From Microbulbifer rhizosphaerae (GTDB taxonomy: Bacteria > Pseudomonadota > Gammaproteobacteria > Pseudomonadales > Cellvibrionaceae), in contig NZ_JACHWZ010000024.1 in NCBI RefSeq assembly GCF_014191725.1, forward strand, positions 1 to 64,000: 64,000 bases of DNA, read 5' to 3'. Made by a program: the position numbers and the translations under genes. Within the stretch, counting starts at the first letter, position 1. Each line of letters starts with the position of its first letter. The notes beneath the pieces are model-generated. The model was not told the DNA's origin. It searched no databases and worked only from the letters and a program-made list of their open reading frames with translations. Below are positions 26,545 to 35,469 of this stretch, piece by piece.

Positions 26545-29463
26545 TTAGTAAATCCAGCGTCCGAGTTCTACTGTTTGGCCGGCAGTTCTTCCCTCTATGG
26601 GAGTACTCAATGCAATGCCACGCAAACGTCCACTATCCAGTGCGTCTTCCAGTCTTCTGGCCCATTCCATTCCTAATTCCCCTCCCTGAGCTCTGTATCT
26701 GGCGATTCTTGATCTGACCCAGCCAGGGCTCATCTGTCCAGAACTCAGTCCTGCTGTTCCCCCTTTGTATTCGACAATCCATAGATTTCCCGAAGCATCT
26801 TGCAAAACATCATCAAACCCTTGCCCAAATCTGCTCCTCCGAAATTCAAATGGATTAACCCAATTTGCTTCCTGCAACCCCAGTGCCTCTACAGCATGGC
26901 TCCTGCCCGCACTGACACCCACGTCGTGCGCGCCTTCAACAGTTACCATACGTGCACCAATAGTCTCATCCAATCCCTCATCAACAGCGGAACCGAGGCC
27001 GGATTCATCATACAAGGCTCCTCCCCGACGAGTTTCTCCCGCTATGTGCTCAGCGGTATCCAGACCATCTTCCAGTTCATTAAATATCCGCGTATATCCA
27101 GCATCATCCTCTACCGCAGCCAACCTCCCGCGAAGAGCTTCAGGTGAAGTACCAATGTCCTCTAATGCCAGCCCCCGTGCATTGAGATCACTCATAAGAT
27201 CATCAAGATAATCAATGACCCATTCTTCGAGGTTTTCCGGCCAACAGGGGGAAGCACAGTGTTTCAATAGACGCGCCGCTACTGGATTTTCGGACAGAGC
27301 GCTCAGTAGCTCCGGGCGCCGTTGAAACATTCCCAGAGTCTCGTCATTGATAGTGCCCAATCGACCAACATCTGTTGGATCAAGCATCAGATCATCGATT
27401 AACGACGTTATCTCATCCATCTGCCCTTCACCAAGGCGGAGGGCATCCAGCGCCATGGCCCCTCTTGCAGCCCTAAACTCTCTGGCAACCATTCCCAGAT
27501 CCGCCGCTGTCAGGATCGCTGTCACCGCCAGCATAGCCCAATCCAGGGTTCCCGGACCGCCAACTCCAAGTAGCTCAGCTTCGGGGTTTGTTGCAGCATC
27601 GCTCATCGTCATTTGATCAAGTACTTCTTCAGTCTGCATGGCTAAGTCCAGTAGCCCAACTCCGGCTGCCAATGCTGGGCCAACTACTGGAATAAACACC
27701 AATGCTACCTGGGCGAACGTTAATCCCAGAGTCCACCAGAATTCGGTCATTTCATGATCGCTAATAACCTCATCAAATTCGGTATGCAAGCCAGATGGAA
27801 GCGAATTTTTTGTTGCTGTTATCGCTTCCGGAAGATCAAACGGATGGATATCCTCACTACCGATATCGACTATTGCATCATCTATATCTTCAATAATTTC
27901 CTGATATGCATTGCGAACTTCACTTTCCAATGTCTCATCATTGTCATACTCCCCTTCTTCAAAATCTTCTGCATCCAGTTCGCTAAAAAATGGGTAGGCT
28001 TCATATAGCTTGCTTAGAGAAAGTTTAATGCCATTGATCTGCTGCTGACGCCAATCTTTAAGATATCTGGATATACCCCAGGCAAACATACGCAGCTCGT
28101 CACCACTTCTTCGAGCGCCAAACACATACCTTGCCGTACGACGGAGATAATTTCTTATTTCAACAGAGTTATAAGAGGAAGCACTATCGGCAATCGTGTT
28201 ATACATATCGTTGATATTGCCGACAGAAGAAGAGCTGATAAGAGAGCGGGCATGCACTGTAGACAAATCCCTGCGATATCCTTCCAGCTCCTCCTTCAAC
28301 TCTTGTAGTTGATGTACTTTTGCCGCCGTCTCCCGTATCCTGGAAATTGTAGCCGCTCTCCCCGGAACCACGCGGTCAAACTCATTTTCCGGTTCGGTTC
28401 TATCCTCCAGACTTCGAATCATTTCATTTTGTCGTGCCCCTACCGTTGACCGATGTGAAGCCATCATTCCCAAGGCATTCAGCTTGACCAGCTTCCTGAT
28501 CCTTGCAGAAAACAATTCTCTCTCTTCATCAGTAGAAGGCTCTCCGGACTCATTGATCTCCCTTTCCGCCTCCATCGAAGATCCAGCAGCCTCCGAAAGG
28601 GTTGCCAGGTAGGCCTCTCGGAAATATCCTGTACGCCTATGGTGGGGGCCTATAAACGACCATGCATAGGGGTTCCCTGGGTCAAGCGCCTGTCCGTTAA
28701 ATTGGATTAGGGTACTTCTCTGTGGGGACCGGCTTGCAGAAGTCTTGCCCTGAACCGCCCGGGAAATTCCATCCCCTCTTGCTGGTGCAGTGTGGCCGGC
28801 CCCCGGCGCGACTTCGTTCAGTAACGGTTCCGCGGACTCGCCCGCCACCACCGCATCTGCCACCCGGTCGGCATGGAGCTCCCAGCGATCGTTGGGGCGA
28901 CCCACATTATCCGGGAGCTTAAGTCCTGAACGCTGCTGCACCGTGTGCGCGGCTTCGTGGGCGGCGAGGCGCAAGTCCGGAGGTTGCCGGAAGGCTATGC
29001 GGTCGCCCGAAGTGTAGGCCAGCGCACCCATACGTTCGCTAGCTCTACTGGCCGCGGCGCCAATAGTGGTGCGCACACCGGAAATGTCGTGGTGACCGAA
29101 GGCTTCCTGAATTCGCCCTTGGTGGGGCAGCGGTTGGTTGGCTTCAGACAGCCCCTCTCTGGCGATACCTTGTATGACTTGGGTATTGGCTCTTCGCCCA
29201 TTGCTGTCTTGCCGTCGCTGTACTACCGCAGTCTGCTCACCCTCCTTTGAACACTCGGCACACATTCTCTGTACCAGCTTTGCCTGTGATATCGGGGAAT
29301 CTGTCTCCCCGCTAGCCCCTCGCCAATTGCCGATGACCATGCCCCGCCAGAGTGGATTGAACCGAAATTCCACATTCGTATTCTGCTCCTGGTGTCCGCG
29401 ACTCTCGGGTTGCTTATTGTTTGCAGTTGTCGCTTCTCCAGACTTGGCCCGCAGATTACCCAT
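26545..29463 (-). CDS. CIS-linked DUF4157 effector with C-terminal PD-(D/E)XK nuclease-like domain
   Basis: 972 residues. The N-terminus repeats features of the next protein: FNPLWRGM (35-42) and LVQRMCAEC (63-71). DUF4157 (about 112-180) has HEAAH at 169-173. A long helical middle follows, with hydrophobic stretches at about 577-609 and 637-658 that could insert in membranes. At the end, GFDDVLQDASGNLWIVEYKGG (quoted as GFDD...WIVEYKGG) places Asp885, Glu898 and Lys900 as a PD-(D/E)XK active site, with Q910 after it. I read this as a toxic DNase domain attached to a CIS-targeting and translocating body. No small immunity gene is evident in the 133-bp gap to the next gene. Confidence 0.68.
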   Translation of the reverse strand: MGNLRAKSGEATTANNKQPESRGHQEQNTNVEFRFNPLWRGMVIGNWRGASGETDSPISQAKLVQRMCAECSKEGEQTAVVQRRQDSNGRRANTQVIQGIAREGLSEANQPLPHQGRIQEAFGHHDISGVRTTIGAAASRASERMGALAYTSGDRIAFRQPPDLRLAAHEAAHTVQQRSGLKLPDNVGRPNDRWELHADRVADAVVAGESAEPLLNEVAPGAGHTAPARGDGISRAVQGKTSASRSPQRSTLIQFNGQALDPGNPYAWSFIGPHHRRTGYFREAYLATLSEAAGSSMEAEREINESGEPSTDEERELFSARIRKLVKLNALGMMASHRSTVGARQNEMIRSLEDRTEPENEFDRVVPGRAATISRIRETAAKVHQLQELKEELEGYRRDLSTVHARSLISSSSVGNINDMYNTIADSASSYNSVEIRNYLRRTARYVFGARRSGDELRMFAWGISRYLKDWRQQQINGIKLSLSKLYEAYPFFSELDAEDFEEGEYDNDETLESEVRNAYQEIIEDIDDAIVDIGSEDIHPFDLPEAITATKNSLPSGLHTEFDEVISDHEMTEFWWTLGLTFAQVALVFIPVVGPALAAGVGLLDLAMQTEEVLDQMTMSDAATNPEAELLGVGGPGTLDWAMLAVTAILTAADLGMVAREFRAARGAMALDALRLGEGQMDEITSLIDDLMLDPTDVGRLGTINDETLGMFQRRPELLSALSENPVAARLLKHCASPCWPENLEEWVIDYLDDLMSDLNARGLALEDIGTSPEALRGRLAAVEDDAGYTRIFNELEDGLDTAEHIAGETRRGGALYDESGLGSAVDEGLDETIGARMVTVEGAHDVGVSAGRSHAVEALGLQEANWVNPFEFRRSRFGQGFDDVLQDASGNLWIVEYKGGTAGLSSGQMSPGWVRSRIARYRAQGGELGMEWARRLEDALDSGRLRGIALSTPIEGRTAGQTVELGRWIY

Positions 29464-29488
29464 GGCTACTGCCTGTCGATTCCCGGCG

Positions 29489-32400
29489 CTACTTGAGCAC
29501 TATGCCCCGGTCGAGCACAAAACTACTACGCACTATCTCGACCTTCTCTTTGGCATTCGCCTCGCGCACTACAACTTTGGCATTCCGGTTCGCCAGGCCC
29601 TCTTCTTTGAGCACCTTGAGCAGCGCTTTCGCTCGGGCCTCATCCTTCTCGCCGGCGGTACCGTCCATGCTTATCTGTTCCAGGGTTTTGATTTTCGTAT
29701 CGCTGCTGTCTAAGCGCTCTATTGCCGCGGCGAATAGCTCGTCACGTATCAGCTCGTTGTTGCTGTCGAAGCGAACGATATTTGCCAGTTCCATGGAGAG
29801 AACCGGTTCTGTGCTATCGCCGGTCTCGCTTCCACGTACCAGCGCGACGGATTCGATGGCTTCAGCTAACCGGAGCGGTTTGATGGGAAACAGCACGACA
29901 GTTAGCGCCGGGCACTGTACCGGAAACTCAACCACCTCATCGCCGAGATCGGACCCATTAACCGCAGTCAGCAACATCCCACGTTCAACCTCCATCAGGT
30001 TGTTGATTTTTTCTGCCTGCTGCTTTACCAGCTCCTCCTCCATGTGACCTTTGTCAGTCAGGGTCAGATAGTAGCCAGTGAAACCGGAAGGCGAACCTCC
30101 ACCTAGTGCTGACAGCCATTTTTGCCGAAACTGCTCTACAGAAACTTTTTCCAATTGGTCGCTATCCAGATAGAAGTCCAACGGTTGCAGATGGGAGAAG
30201 GCGTTTTCCCCATCACCGTTTTGGAGCATCTCAGCCGTGATCTTCCCATTTTTTGCCAGCTCCTGCAGACGCATCAGTATTGCCGACGGATTATCTGTTT
30301 GAGACGTGATGAAATAGACATCATGGCACTGGGTTTCAGCTATCAGTATTGTGGCCTTGGGACAAGCGCGGAACAGCCTGGAAGGCGCAACCTCATAACT
30401 TACACGGCTCTCATCGACAGAATTATCCAGCACTCTGGCAATCCTGAGAGCCTGCTTGCTGGTAATCTGCTCCTGTTCTTCAGTATCTTCCACTCCCATA
30501 GTGATTACCCGGCTAACAGGGCCATCGCCGAGCAGGTCCCAGCTTGCGTCCAGTTCTGCGGCTGTACCTGTGCCATAGAAGGTTTCGCTGCCGCTTTCAA
30601 AGCGCGGACTACTCGAAAGCACTTCGCCACCTTCTTGCCGGATAAAGTGCGTCAGCGATACACTAGTGTCCTCACTCTTATATTCCTCCCATTTTTTTCC
30701 CATCTCGTCTGGATTACTGGTTAGCAGTCGGTACACCATATGGCACTCGGTGGCCACCGCCTTGGTGAAATAGACAATCACGCCATCCACTTCGCCGGCG
30801 GCCAGCGACGCGGGCACGCGATTGATGCTGAGCAGTTCCAGGTCGTCCGCCGGCTCGCTTACCGGAGCCAGCAGATCTGTCAGCCGCTGCAGGCGGGCGT
30901 CGGCCAGCGCCTCGCCGTCGTCGATCACCTCGCCTTCACTGGCGATCACGCCTATATGCGTATCCGCATCCACCTGTACAGCCGCCTGCCAGTCGCTGCG
31001 CACATCTCCGTGGGAGGTCTCCACCGCGGCCAGGCCGGGGGCGAAGGCGACGGTGGTAACAGCCTTGGGCTTGAAGCCGGCGATTACGCCGTCGGCATCA
31101 GCAGCCAGCTCCTCGGCGAGCTTATCCACGTCGATCTCCACGGGTAGGTGGATATGGTAGATCCGGTACTGGCGCTCCCTGACCAAAACCTCGGGCACCG
31201 TGATCTGCTCACAGGTCTTCTCCCTGCGGCGGTGGAAAAGTACCCAGGATTCCCGGGCGAGAATCCGCAGTTCCTCTGGCAGTTTCTGTGGCGGCGGGAA
31301 TAGCAGCTTGCCGGCGCGGTCGGCAAAGCCATTGTTGTCGGTGGCCTTGCCAATGGCGCTCAGCGCATTGAGGGAGGCGCTGTGGAATTCATTGCCCGGC
31401 TTGAGTACCGCGCTGTCCTCGACCAACGAAGCCTCGGCAAATACAAACTCTTCCGAGCCCTCTGCCGCGGCCAGGTTCGTAGCTATCCCCGCGACAAATT
31501 TCTCGGCTCCGGAACTGGTATATTTGCTTTGATAGCGCAACAGTACGCGGGCCCGCGATTCAGTGACGGATACCCAGCTGCGTTCGAACAGGAGTTGCAC
31601 ATTGTCCAGGCCAGCAAAAAAGGACGGATTTACAATGGCGATGGAAATACTGGGCGGCAGACCGGCGAGGGCGGCCCGGCTGATAATCACCTTTTCATCC
31701 AGCTCTACCGGTTCTGAACGCTCGCTGCGCTCACCATCGGCCAGGGTGACCTGCTGCCAGGTGCCGTCGGCAATCAGGCGGCCCACCAGTTTGGTATCGG
31801 TTTTCTGCGCCGCGCCCTGGGTGATATGCAACTGGCCGCTGATACGACGCTCTTCGACAGTCAGCTGGTTTACATTGTTGATGGTGCGCGAGACCACCAC
31901 CGTGCATTTTCCCCGCACATCGGTGGATTCACCGGTGGCGAGTTCGAAAGGGTTGCGCTCGGTCTTCAAGTCTAACCAGAGTGCCGTGCCCGGCACCAGC
32001 GTGGACCCCGCGAGCGCATCGATATTGGTATTAATCCTGAGCCCACTGCTCAAGCGCTCTGCGGTGTCGCCCTCCCCCAGCAAATTCAGCACCGAATCGG
32101 CCGCGCGCCTGGCCGCCGCCAGGGTGGCTGTCTGCAGCGCCGCCTGGCGGCCGCTCTGCGCGGCGCAGTAGAAACTGAAGCCGCCGCTCGTCAGCCGTTC
32201 GCCCCGGGCCGCGCCGGACACCTCCGGCAGTTGCCTGGACACAGTGGCCGCGTAGGAGATAACACTGGAAAACTCCGCGGCCTCGACAGTCTCATTGCCG
32301 CGCAGGGCACTGAGTCGACTCAGCACCTTGCGCGGCCATCCCAGGGCAAACAGTTCGCCACGCAACTGGATATTCGCCCGGTAACCAGTGCCGCGGCTCT

Positions 32401-33901
32401 CAACTTCCAGTTGCTGGATTTCCCCGTTGGGCACCAGCACATCCACCCGTGGTTTTTTTGCGGCGTCCTCCAGCCCCTGCAACAGGCAGATTCGCTCCAT
32501 ATGCTGCGCCTCCTCCAGGGCGTGGGCCACAAAGTCCGGGCGCACGACACAAAAGCGCAGGTCCACGCCGGGACCGAACATCCGTGTCACCTGTTCGTTG
32601 ACACTCACAGTACTGTTGGCATTGACCGGCAGGTAGCCGGCGCTGGGCACTTCGACAATACCGCAGTTGATCATCAGCCGGTCCGGTACTGCGATACGCG
32701 ATACGTCTACCAATTTTTGATAGTTGCGTTCCAGCTGCGATAGGTCCTTGGCAAAATCGAAATCCGCTGCGGCCAAAACACTTTCGTCAAATTCCGCCAG
32801 GCGTCCGGCCACCGCGCCCATGCGGTCCAGCAACAACCGCATACCCTCCGCCGCTTTGCCGGCCACTTTGCGGGTGTCGGCGCAGGGATCGAAATCCACC
32901 AGTTTCTTACAGGGCGCCTCCGGGTCCGTGGCGGTCAGGCAGGCGCGCAACTGGCACTGGAACTGCAATATCTGGGCGAGGAAAACCTTCCACGGCCGCA
33001 TCATCATGCGGTAGGCCCAATAGTGGCGCGGCGGCACTTCCATGCGCTCGCGGCGGGCGGTCCAGGCATCCAGGAACAGGGTTGTTCCACCCCGGCGCCC
33101 GAGCACCGCAATAGGCACACCATTGCCCGTCGCGGCCGCCGCACCCAGGCACCAGAGGGAGGACGTGAGTCCGCTGGCGGAGATCTGCGCGGCGACCTGT
33201 CGGCGCTCCTGTTCGAAATAAGCGGAGGCCACTCGCGAGCGCAGATGCGCTTCGCCCAGGGCGACCGCCTGGGATTGCTTCAGCGGCACCGTCAGTTCCA
33301 GCGGCGTGGCGCGCACTTCAATTCCCTCGATAATGTAGGAGCGCTCGGTGCTGGTGGTACAAGCCTCGGAACAGAGTTTGCCGTAAACATCCTCCTCGCC
33401 ACAGTAGGCCTCTGCGTGGTGCAGGGTAATCAAATAGAGGTCGCTGCTCTCCGCCACGCCCAGGGGGGGCTCTTCGGTATGCAGTACGCAGTCGTCGAAG
33501 CCGCCGGTATCCGCTTTTTCCACCACGGCAACCCGCTGTTCAACGGCAAGCGCCGCGCGGGATTTTTCGATCAGTTCGGCGATCCCCACGCGGATATCCT
33601 CGTGCAGCATCAGTGCGCGGCCGGCGTTGTCGATGGCCATTCCGGTACCGATGGACAGCTCCCCGCCCGACAGCAGGCAGTCGTAGCCGTGCACCACCCC
33701 GGCGCCACCGGCGCGGTTGGCGATGCGCACCTGGTTGAGTAGGGCCTGTTGCTCCAACAGGAGATCCGGTGCGCGCAGGAATTTGCCATCGAAATAGTGA
33801 AGCCGGCGCAGCAGGCCGCTCTTGTCGATAATGGTGTGACCGCTGCTGGAGCCGATTTTGACCAGGCTGGCGCCGGTGCCGGTGATCGTTTTCTCTGCCA
33901 T
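29489..33901 (-). CDS. Very large CIS accessory protein (1470 aa) of unknown function
   Basis: Residues about 28-105 (RRLHYFDGKFL, GAGVVHGYDC, MAIDNAGRALML) match the pattern of the adjacent 467-residue protein and recur in many CIS loci: a Y-F-x-G-x-x-L start, then a G-V-x-x-G turn, then P-G-x-A-x-D-x-x-G-R. The rest is predicted to be mixed alpha/beta with charged helices and no enzyme motif that I can recognise. No signal peptide or membrane helix. The far end (about 29.5-30.7 kb) appears lower in GC than the N-terminal two thirds. It could be an outer baseplate or attachment component, or a cargo scaffold. It starts 3 bp after the previous gene's stop, so translation is coupled. Confidence 0.6.
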   Translation of the reverse strand: MAEKTITGTGASLVKIGSSSGHTIIDKSGLLRRLHYFDGKFLRAPDLLLEQQALLNQVRIANRAGGAGVVHGYDCLLSGGELSIGTGMAIDNAGRALMLHEDIRVGIAELIEKSRAALAVEQRVAVVEKADTGGFDDCVLHTEEPPLGVAESSDLYLITLHHAEAYCGEEDVYGKLCSEACTTSTERSYIIEGIEVRATPLELTVPLKQSQAVALGEAHLRSRVASAYFEQERRQVAAQISASGLTSSLWCLGAAAATGNGVPIAVLGRRGGTTLFLDAWTARRERMEVPPRHYWAYRMMMRPWKVFLAQILQFQCQLRACLTATDPEAPCKKLVDFDPCADTRKVAGKAAEGMRLLLDRMGAVAGRLAEFDESVLAAADFDFAKDLSQLERNYQKLVDVSRIAVPDRLMINCGIVEVPSAGYLPVNANSTVSVNEQVTRMFGPGVDLRFCVVRPDFVAHALEEAQHMERICLLQGLEDAAKKPRVDVLVPNGEIQQLEVESRGTGYRANIQLRGELFALGWPRKVLSRLSALRGNETVEAAEFSSVISYAATVSRQLPEVSGAARGERLTSGGFSFYCAAQSGRQAALQTATLAAARRAADSVLNLLGEGDTAERLSSGLRINTNIDALAGSTLVPGTALWLDLKTERNPFELATGESTDVRGKCTVVVSRTINNVNQLTVEERRISGQLHITQGAAQKTDTKLVGRLIADGTWQQVTLADGERSERSEPVELDEKVIISRAALAGLPPSISIAIVNPSFFAGLDNVQLLFERSWVSVTESRARVLLRYQSKYTSSGAEKFVAGIATNLAAAEGSEEFVFAEASLVEDSAVLKPGNEFHSASLNALSAIGKATDNNGFADRAGKLLFPPPQKLPEELRILARESWVLFHRRREKTCEQITVPEVLVRERQYRIYHIHLPVEIDVDKLAEELAADADGVIAGFKPKAVTTVAFAPGLAAVETSHGDVRSDWQAAVQVDADTHIGVIASEGEVIDDGEALADARLQRLTDLLAPVSEPADDLELLSINRVPASLAAGEVDGVIVYFTKAVATECHMVYRLLTSNPDEMGKKWEEYKSEDTSVSLTHFIRQEGGEVLSSSPRFESGSETFYGTGTAAELDASWDLLGDGPVSRVITMGVEDTEEQEQITSKQALRIARVLDNSVDESRVSYEVAPSRLFRACPKATILIAETQCHDVYFITSQTDNPSAILMRLQELAKNGKITAEMLQNGDGENAFSHLQPLDFYLDSDQLEKVSVEQFRQKWLSALGGGSPSGFTGYYLTLTDKGHMEEELVKQQAEKINNLMEVERGMLLTAVNGSDLGDEVVEFPVQCPALTVVLFPIKPLRLAEAIESVALVRGSETGDSTEPVLSMELANIVRFDSNNELIRDELFAAAIERLDSSDTKIKTLEQISMDGTAGEKDEARAKALLKVLKEEGLANRNAKVVVREANAKEKVEIVRSSFVLDRGIVLK

Positions 33902-33904
33902 GAG

Positions 33905-35308
33905 TTAGCTCCTGATTCTCACCATGGAAACAAAATCGTTTCCGTTCATTTTGTCCGCTGCCGCGCCGCCCACGGCACCCGCCAGGGGAATACGGTTGCG
34001 GCCCATCATCGGCTGGGGCCCGGTGCCGCGGACGATCAGCCGCACCAGGTTGCCGCCGGGGGCGTCGCGCAATTCGATTTCAATCCGCCCATCGGATTCT
34101 TCGTATGTGACTTTTTTGATTTCCGCGGTGATCCAGCCGTCGCGGTTGTCGAAGGCGGAGACGCTCAGCGCACGGCTGTCCACGCTGGCCTTCATCAGCG
34201 GGCCGCCCTGCACGGTAAAGCGGATAAATTCGCCGTCCACTTCCACCGAGTCCGGCTCCACCCGCGGCCCGCCGGCATCGGCCACTGCCGGCCCCGGTTC
34301 GGCGGGCGCTACCGCTGCCATGGCTCCCGTTGTGGCGGGGCCGCAGAGCAGTTCCTGGATGGTAGTGGTAGGAATATGTACGGGGCGGATACCGTTGTCC
34401 ACGCGGTTCGGAGTCACGGTTTCCGGGTCCAACTCCCAGCCGTCCCCCGCCGGCAGCAGGGTGATATCCGAGAGATTTGCCAGGGGAATGGGATTCGGGT
34501 CAGCGGCGGGGAACAGGGACAGGCGCTCGCCCTCGTCCACCAGAGCTGGCGACTGTTCCATTTCGTCCAGCGCGGCGAAATGGCGCAGCCACTGCAAACG
34601 GGCGGCGGGGCGCTGCTCCGGGGGCAATGCGTCGATTTCCGCACGCGCGTCGAGCACTTCCTGGTCGCTGTCGATCACCGCATCCTCCTCATCGACCAGT
34701 GCCTCCTCCAGGCCGAACAGTAGGCGCAGTCGATGAAAGGGCAATTGGCCGGGCTTGGAGCGCCATTCGGGCGCGGGGCCCGGCAGCAGATGCAGCTCCA
34801 CGGTTTCCGCCACCCGCGAGTAGGCAGTGGTCGAGCTGCTGCCGTCGCAGGGTTCGGTCATCGCCGGCACCTGGCGCTCCAGGCAGGCCCTGAACTGGAT
34901 CACCACATGGGCGGAGAAAGTTACCGCGCCGGTGTCCTCGTCCACCTCGACGATTTCCACCAGTTCCGGATCATCCTTGTGCTCCTGGTACCAGGAGCCG
35001 AGGCTGAGGCAGGCGGCGCGGTGCAGCAATAGTTCGCGCCCCAGTTCGTCCAGCGCCGCTCCCGGTTCCACCCGCACTTCGCTACGCTCGCCGTCCAGCG
35101 CCACACCCAGCCCCCAGATGGTGCCCTGGCGGTGCAGCCAACTGCTGTGAAACCACATTTTGCCGCGGTGGTAGGCGTCCAGGGTACGGAAGTCCTCCAC
35201 CCCCAGCAGCATGCCGAAGTGCACGTACAGGGAGCGGAATGGATCTATCGGCAGCATTTCCCCCAGGGCAGTGGTTTTGCCGTTTTCACTCAACGCTGTA
35301 TTGGACAC
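33905..35308 (-). CDS. CIS accessory protein sharing an N-terminal module with the 1470-aa protein
   Basis: 467 residues from a GTG that has AGGAGA 8 bp upstream. A longer frame reaching 35374 has no ribosome site and enters a repeat element. The N-terminal part (FGMLLGVEDFRTLD, GTIWGLGVALDG, PGAALDELGRELLL) parallels the start of the 1470-residue protein. A glutamate-rich helix (about 225-270) and a beta-rich C-terminus (PDSVEVDGEFIRFTVQGG onward) follow. No known domain by name. Position after the coiled-coil protein and the repeat at 35367 suggests that this gene begins a distal accessory block of the operon. Confidence 0.6.
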   Translation of the reverse strand: MSNTALSENGKTTALGEMLPIDPFRSLYVHFGMLLGVEDFRTLDAYHRGKMWFHSSWLHRQGTIWGLGVALDGERSEVRVEPGAALDELGRELLLHRAACLSLGSWYQEHKDDPELVEIVEVDEDTGAVTFSAHVVIQFRACLERQVPAMTEPCDGSSSTTAYSRVAETVELHLLPGPAPEWRSKPGQLPFHRLRLLFGLEEALVDEEDAVIDSDQEVLDARAEIDALPPEQRPAARLQWLRHFAALDEMEQSPALVDEGERLSLFPAADPNPIPLANLSDITLLPAGDGWELDPETVTPNRVDNGIRPVHIPTTTIQELLCGPATTGAMAAVAPAEPGPAVADAGGPRVEPDSVEVDGEFIRFTVQGGPLMKASVDSRALSVSAFDNRDGWITAEIKKVTYEESDGRIEIELRDAPGGNLVRLIVRGTGPQPMMGRNRIPLAGAVGGAAADKMNGNDFVSMVRIRS

Positions 35309-35366
35309 TGTGATTCTCCTGTATTTTCGGTTGGGTTCCGAAAATCCATTGATTAAACATTTCCCC

Positions 35367-35463
35367 TTCATCACTCCGGCGACTCGCCAGAGCGGCGAAG
35401 CTCACATCGGAGTCCATGACCACCCGGCGGCTATGGATTCCGGCCTGCACCGGAATGACGACA
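35367..35463. repeat. Palindromic element inside the CIS operon
   Basis: TCATCACTCCGGCGACTCGCC at one end and GGCCTGCACCGGAATGACGA at the other form an imperfect inverted repeat of the same type as the elements at 6577 and 10506. It sits between the coiled-coil gene and the 467-aa gene, exactly at the border between core and accessory genes. Confidence 0.65.
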
Positions 35464-35469
35464 TTTATT

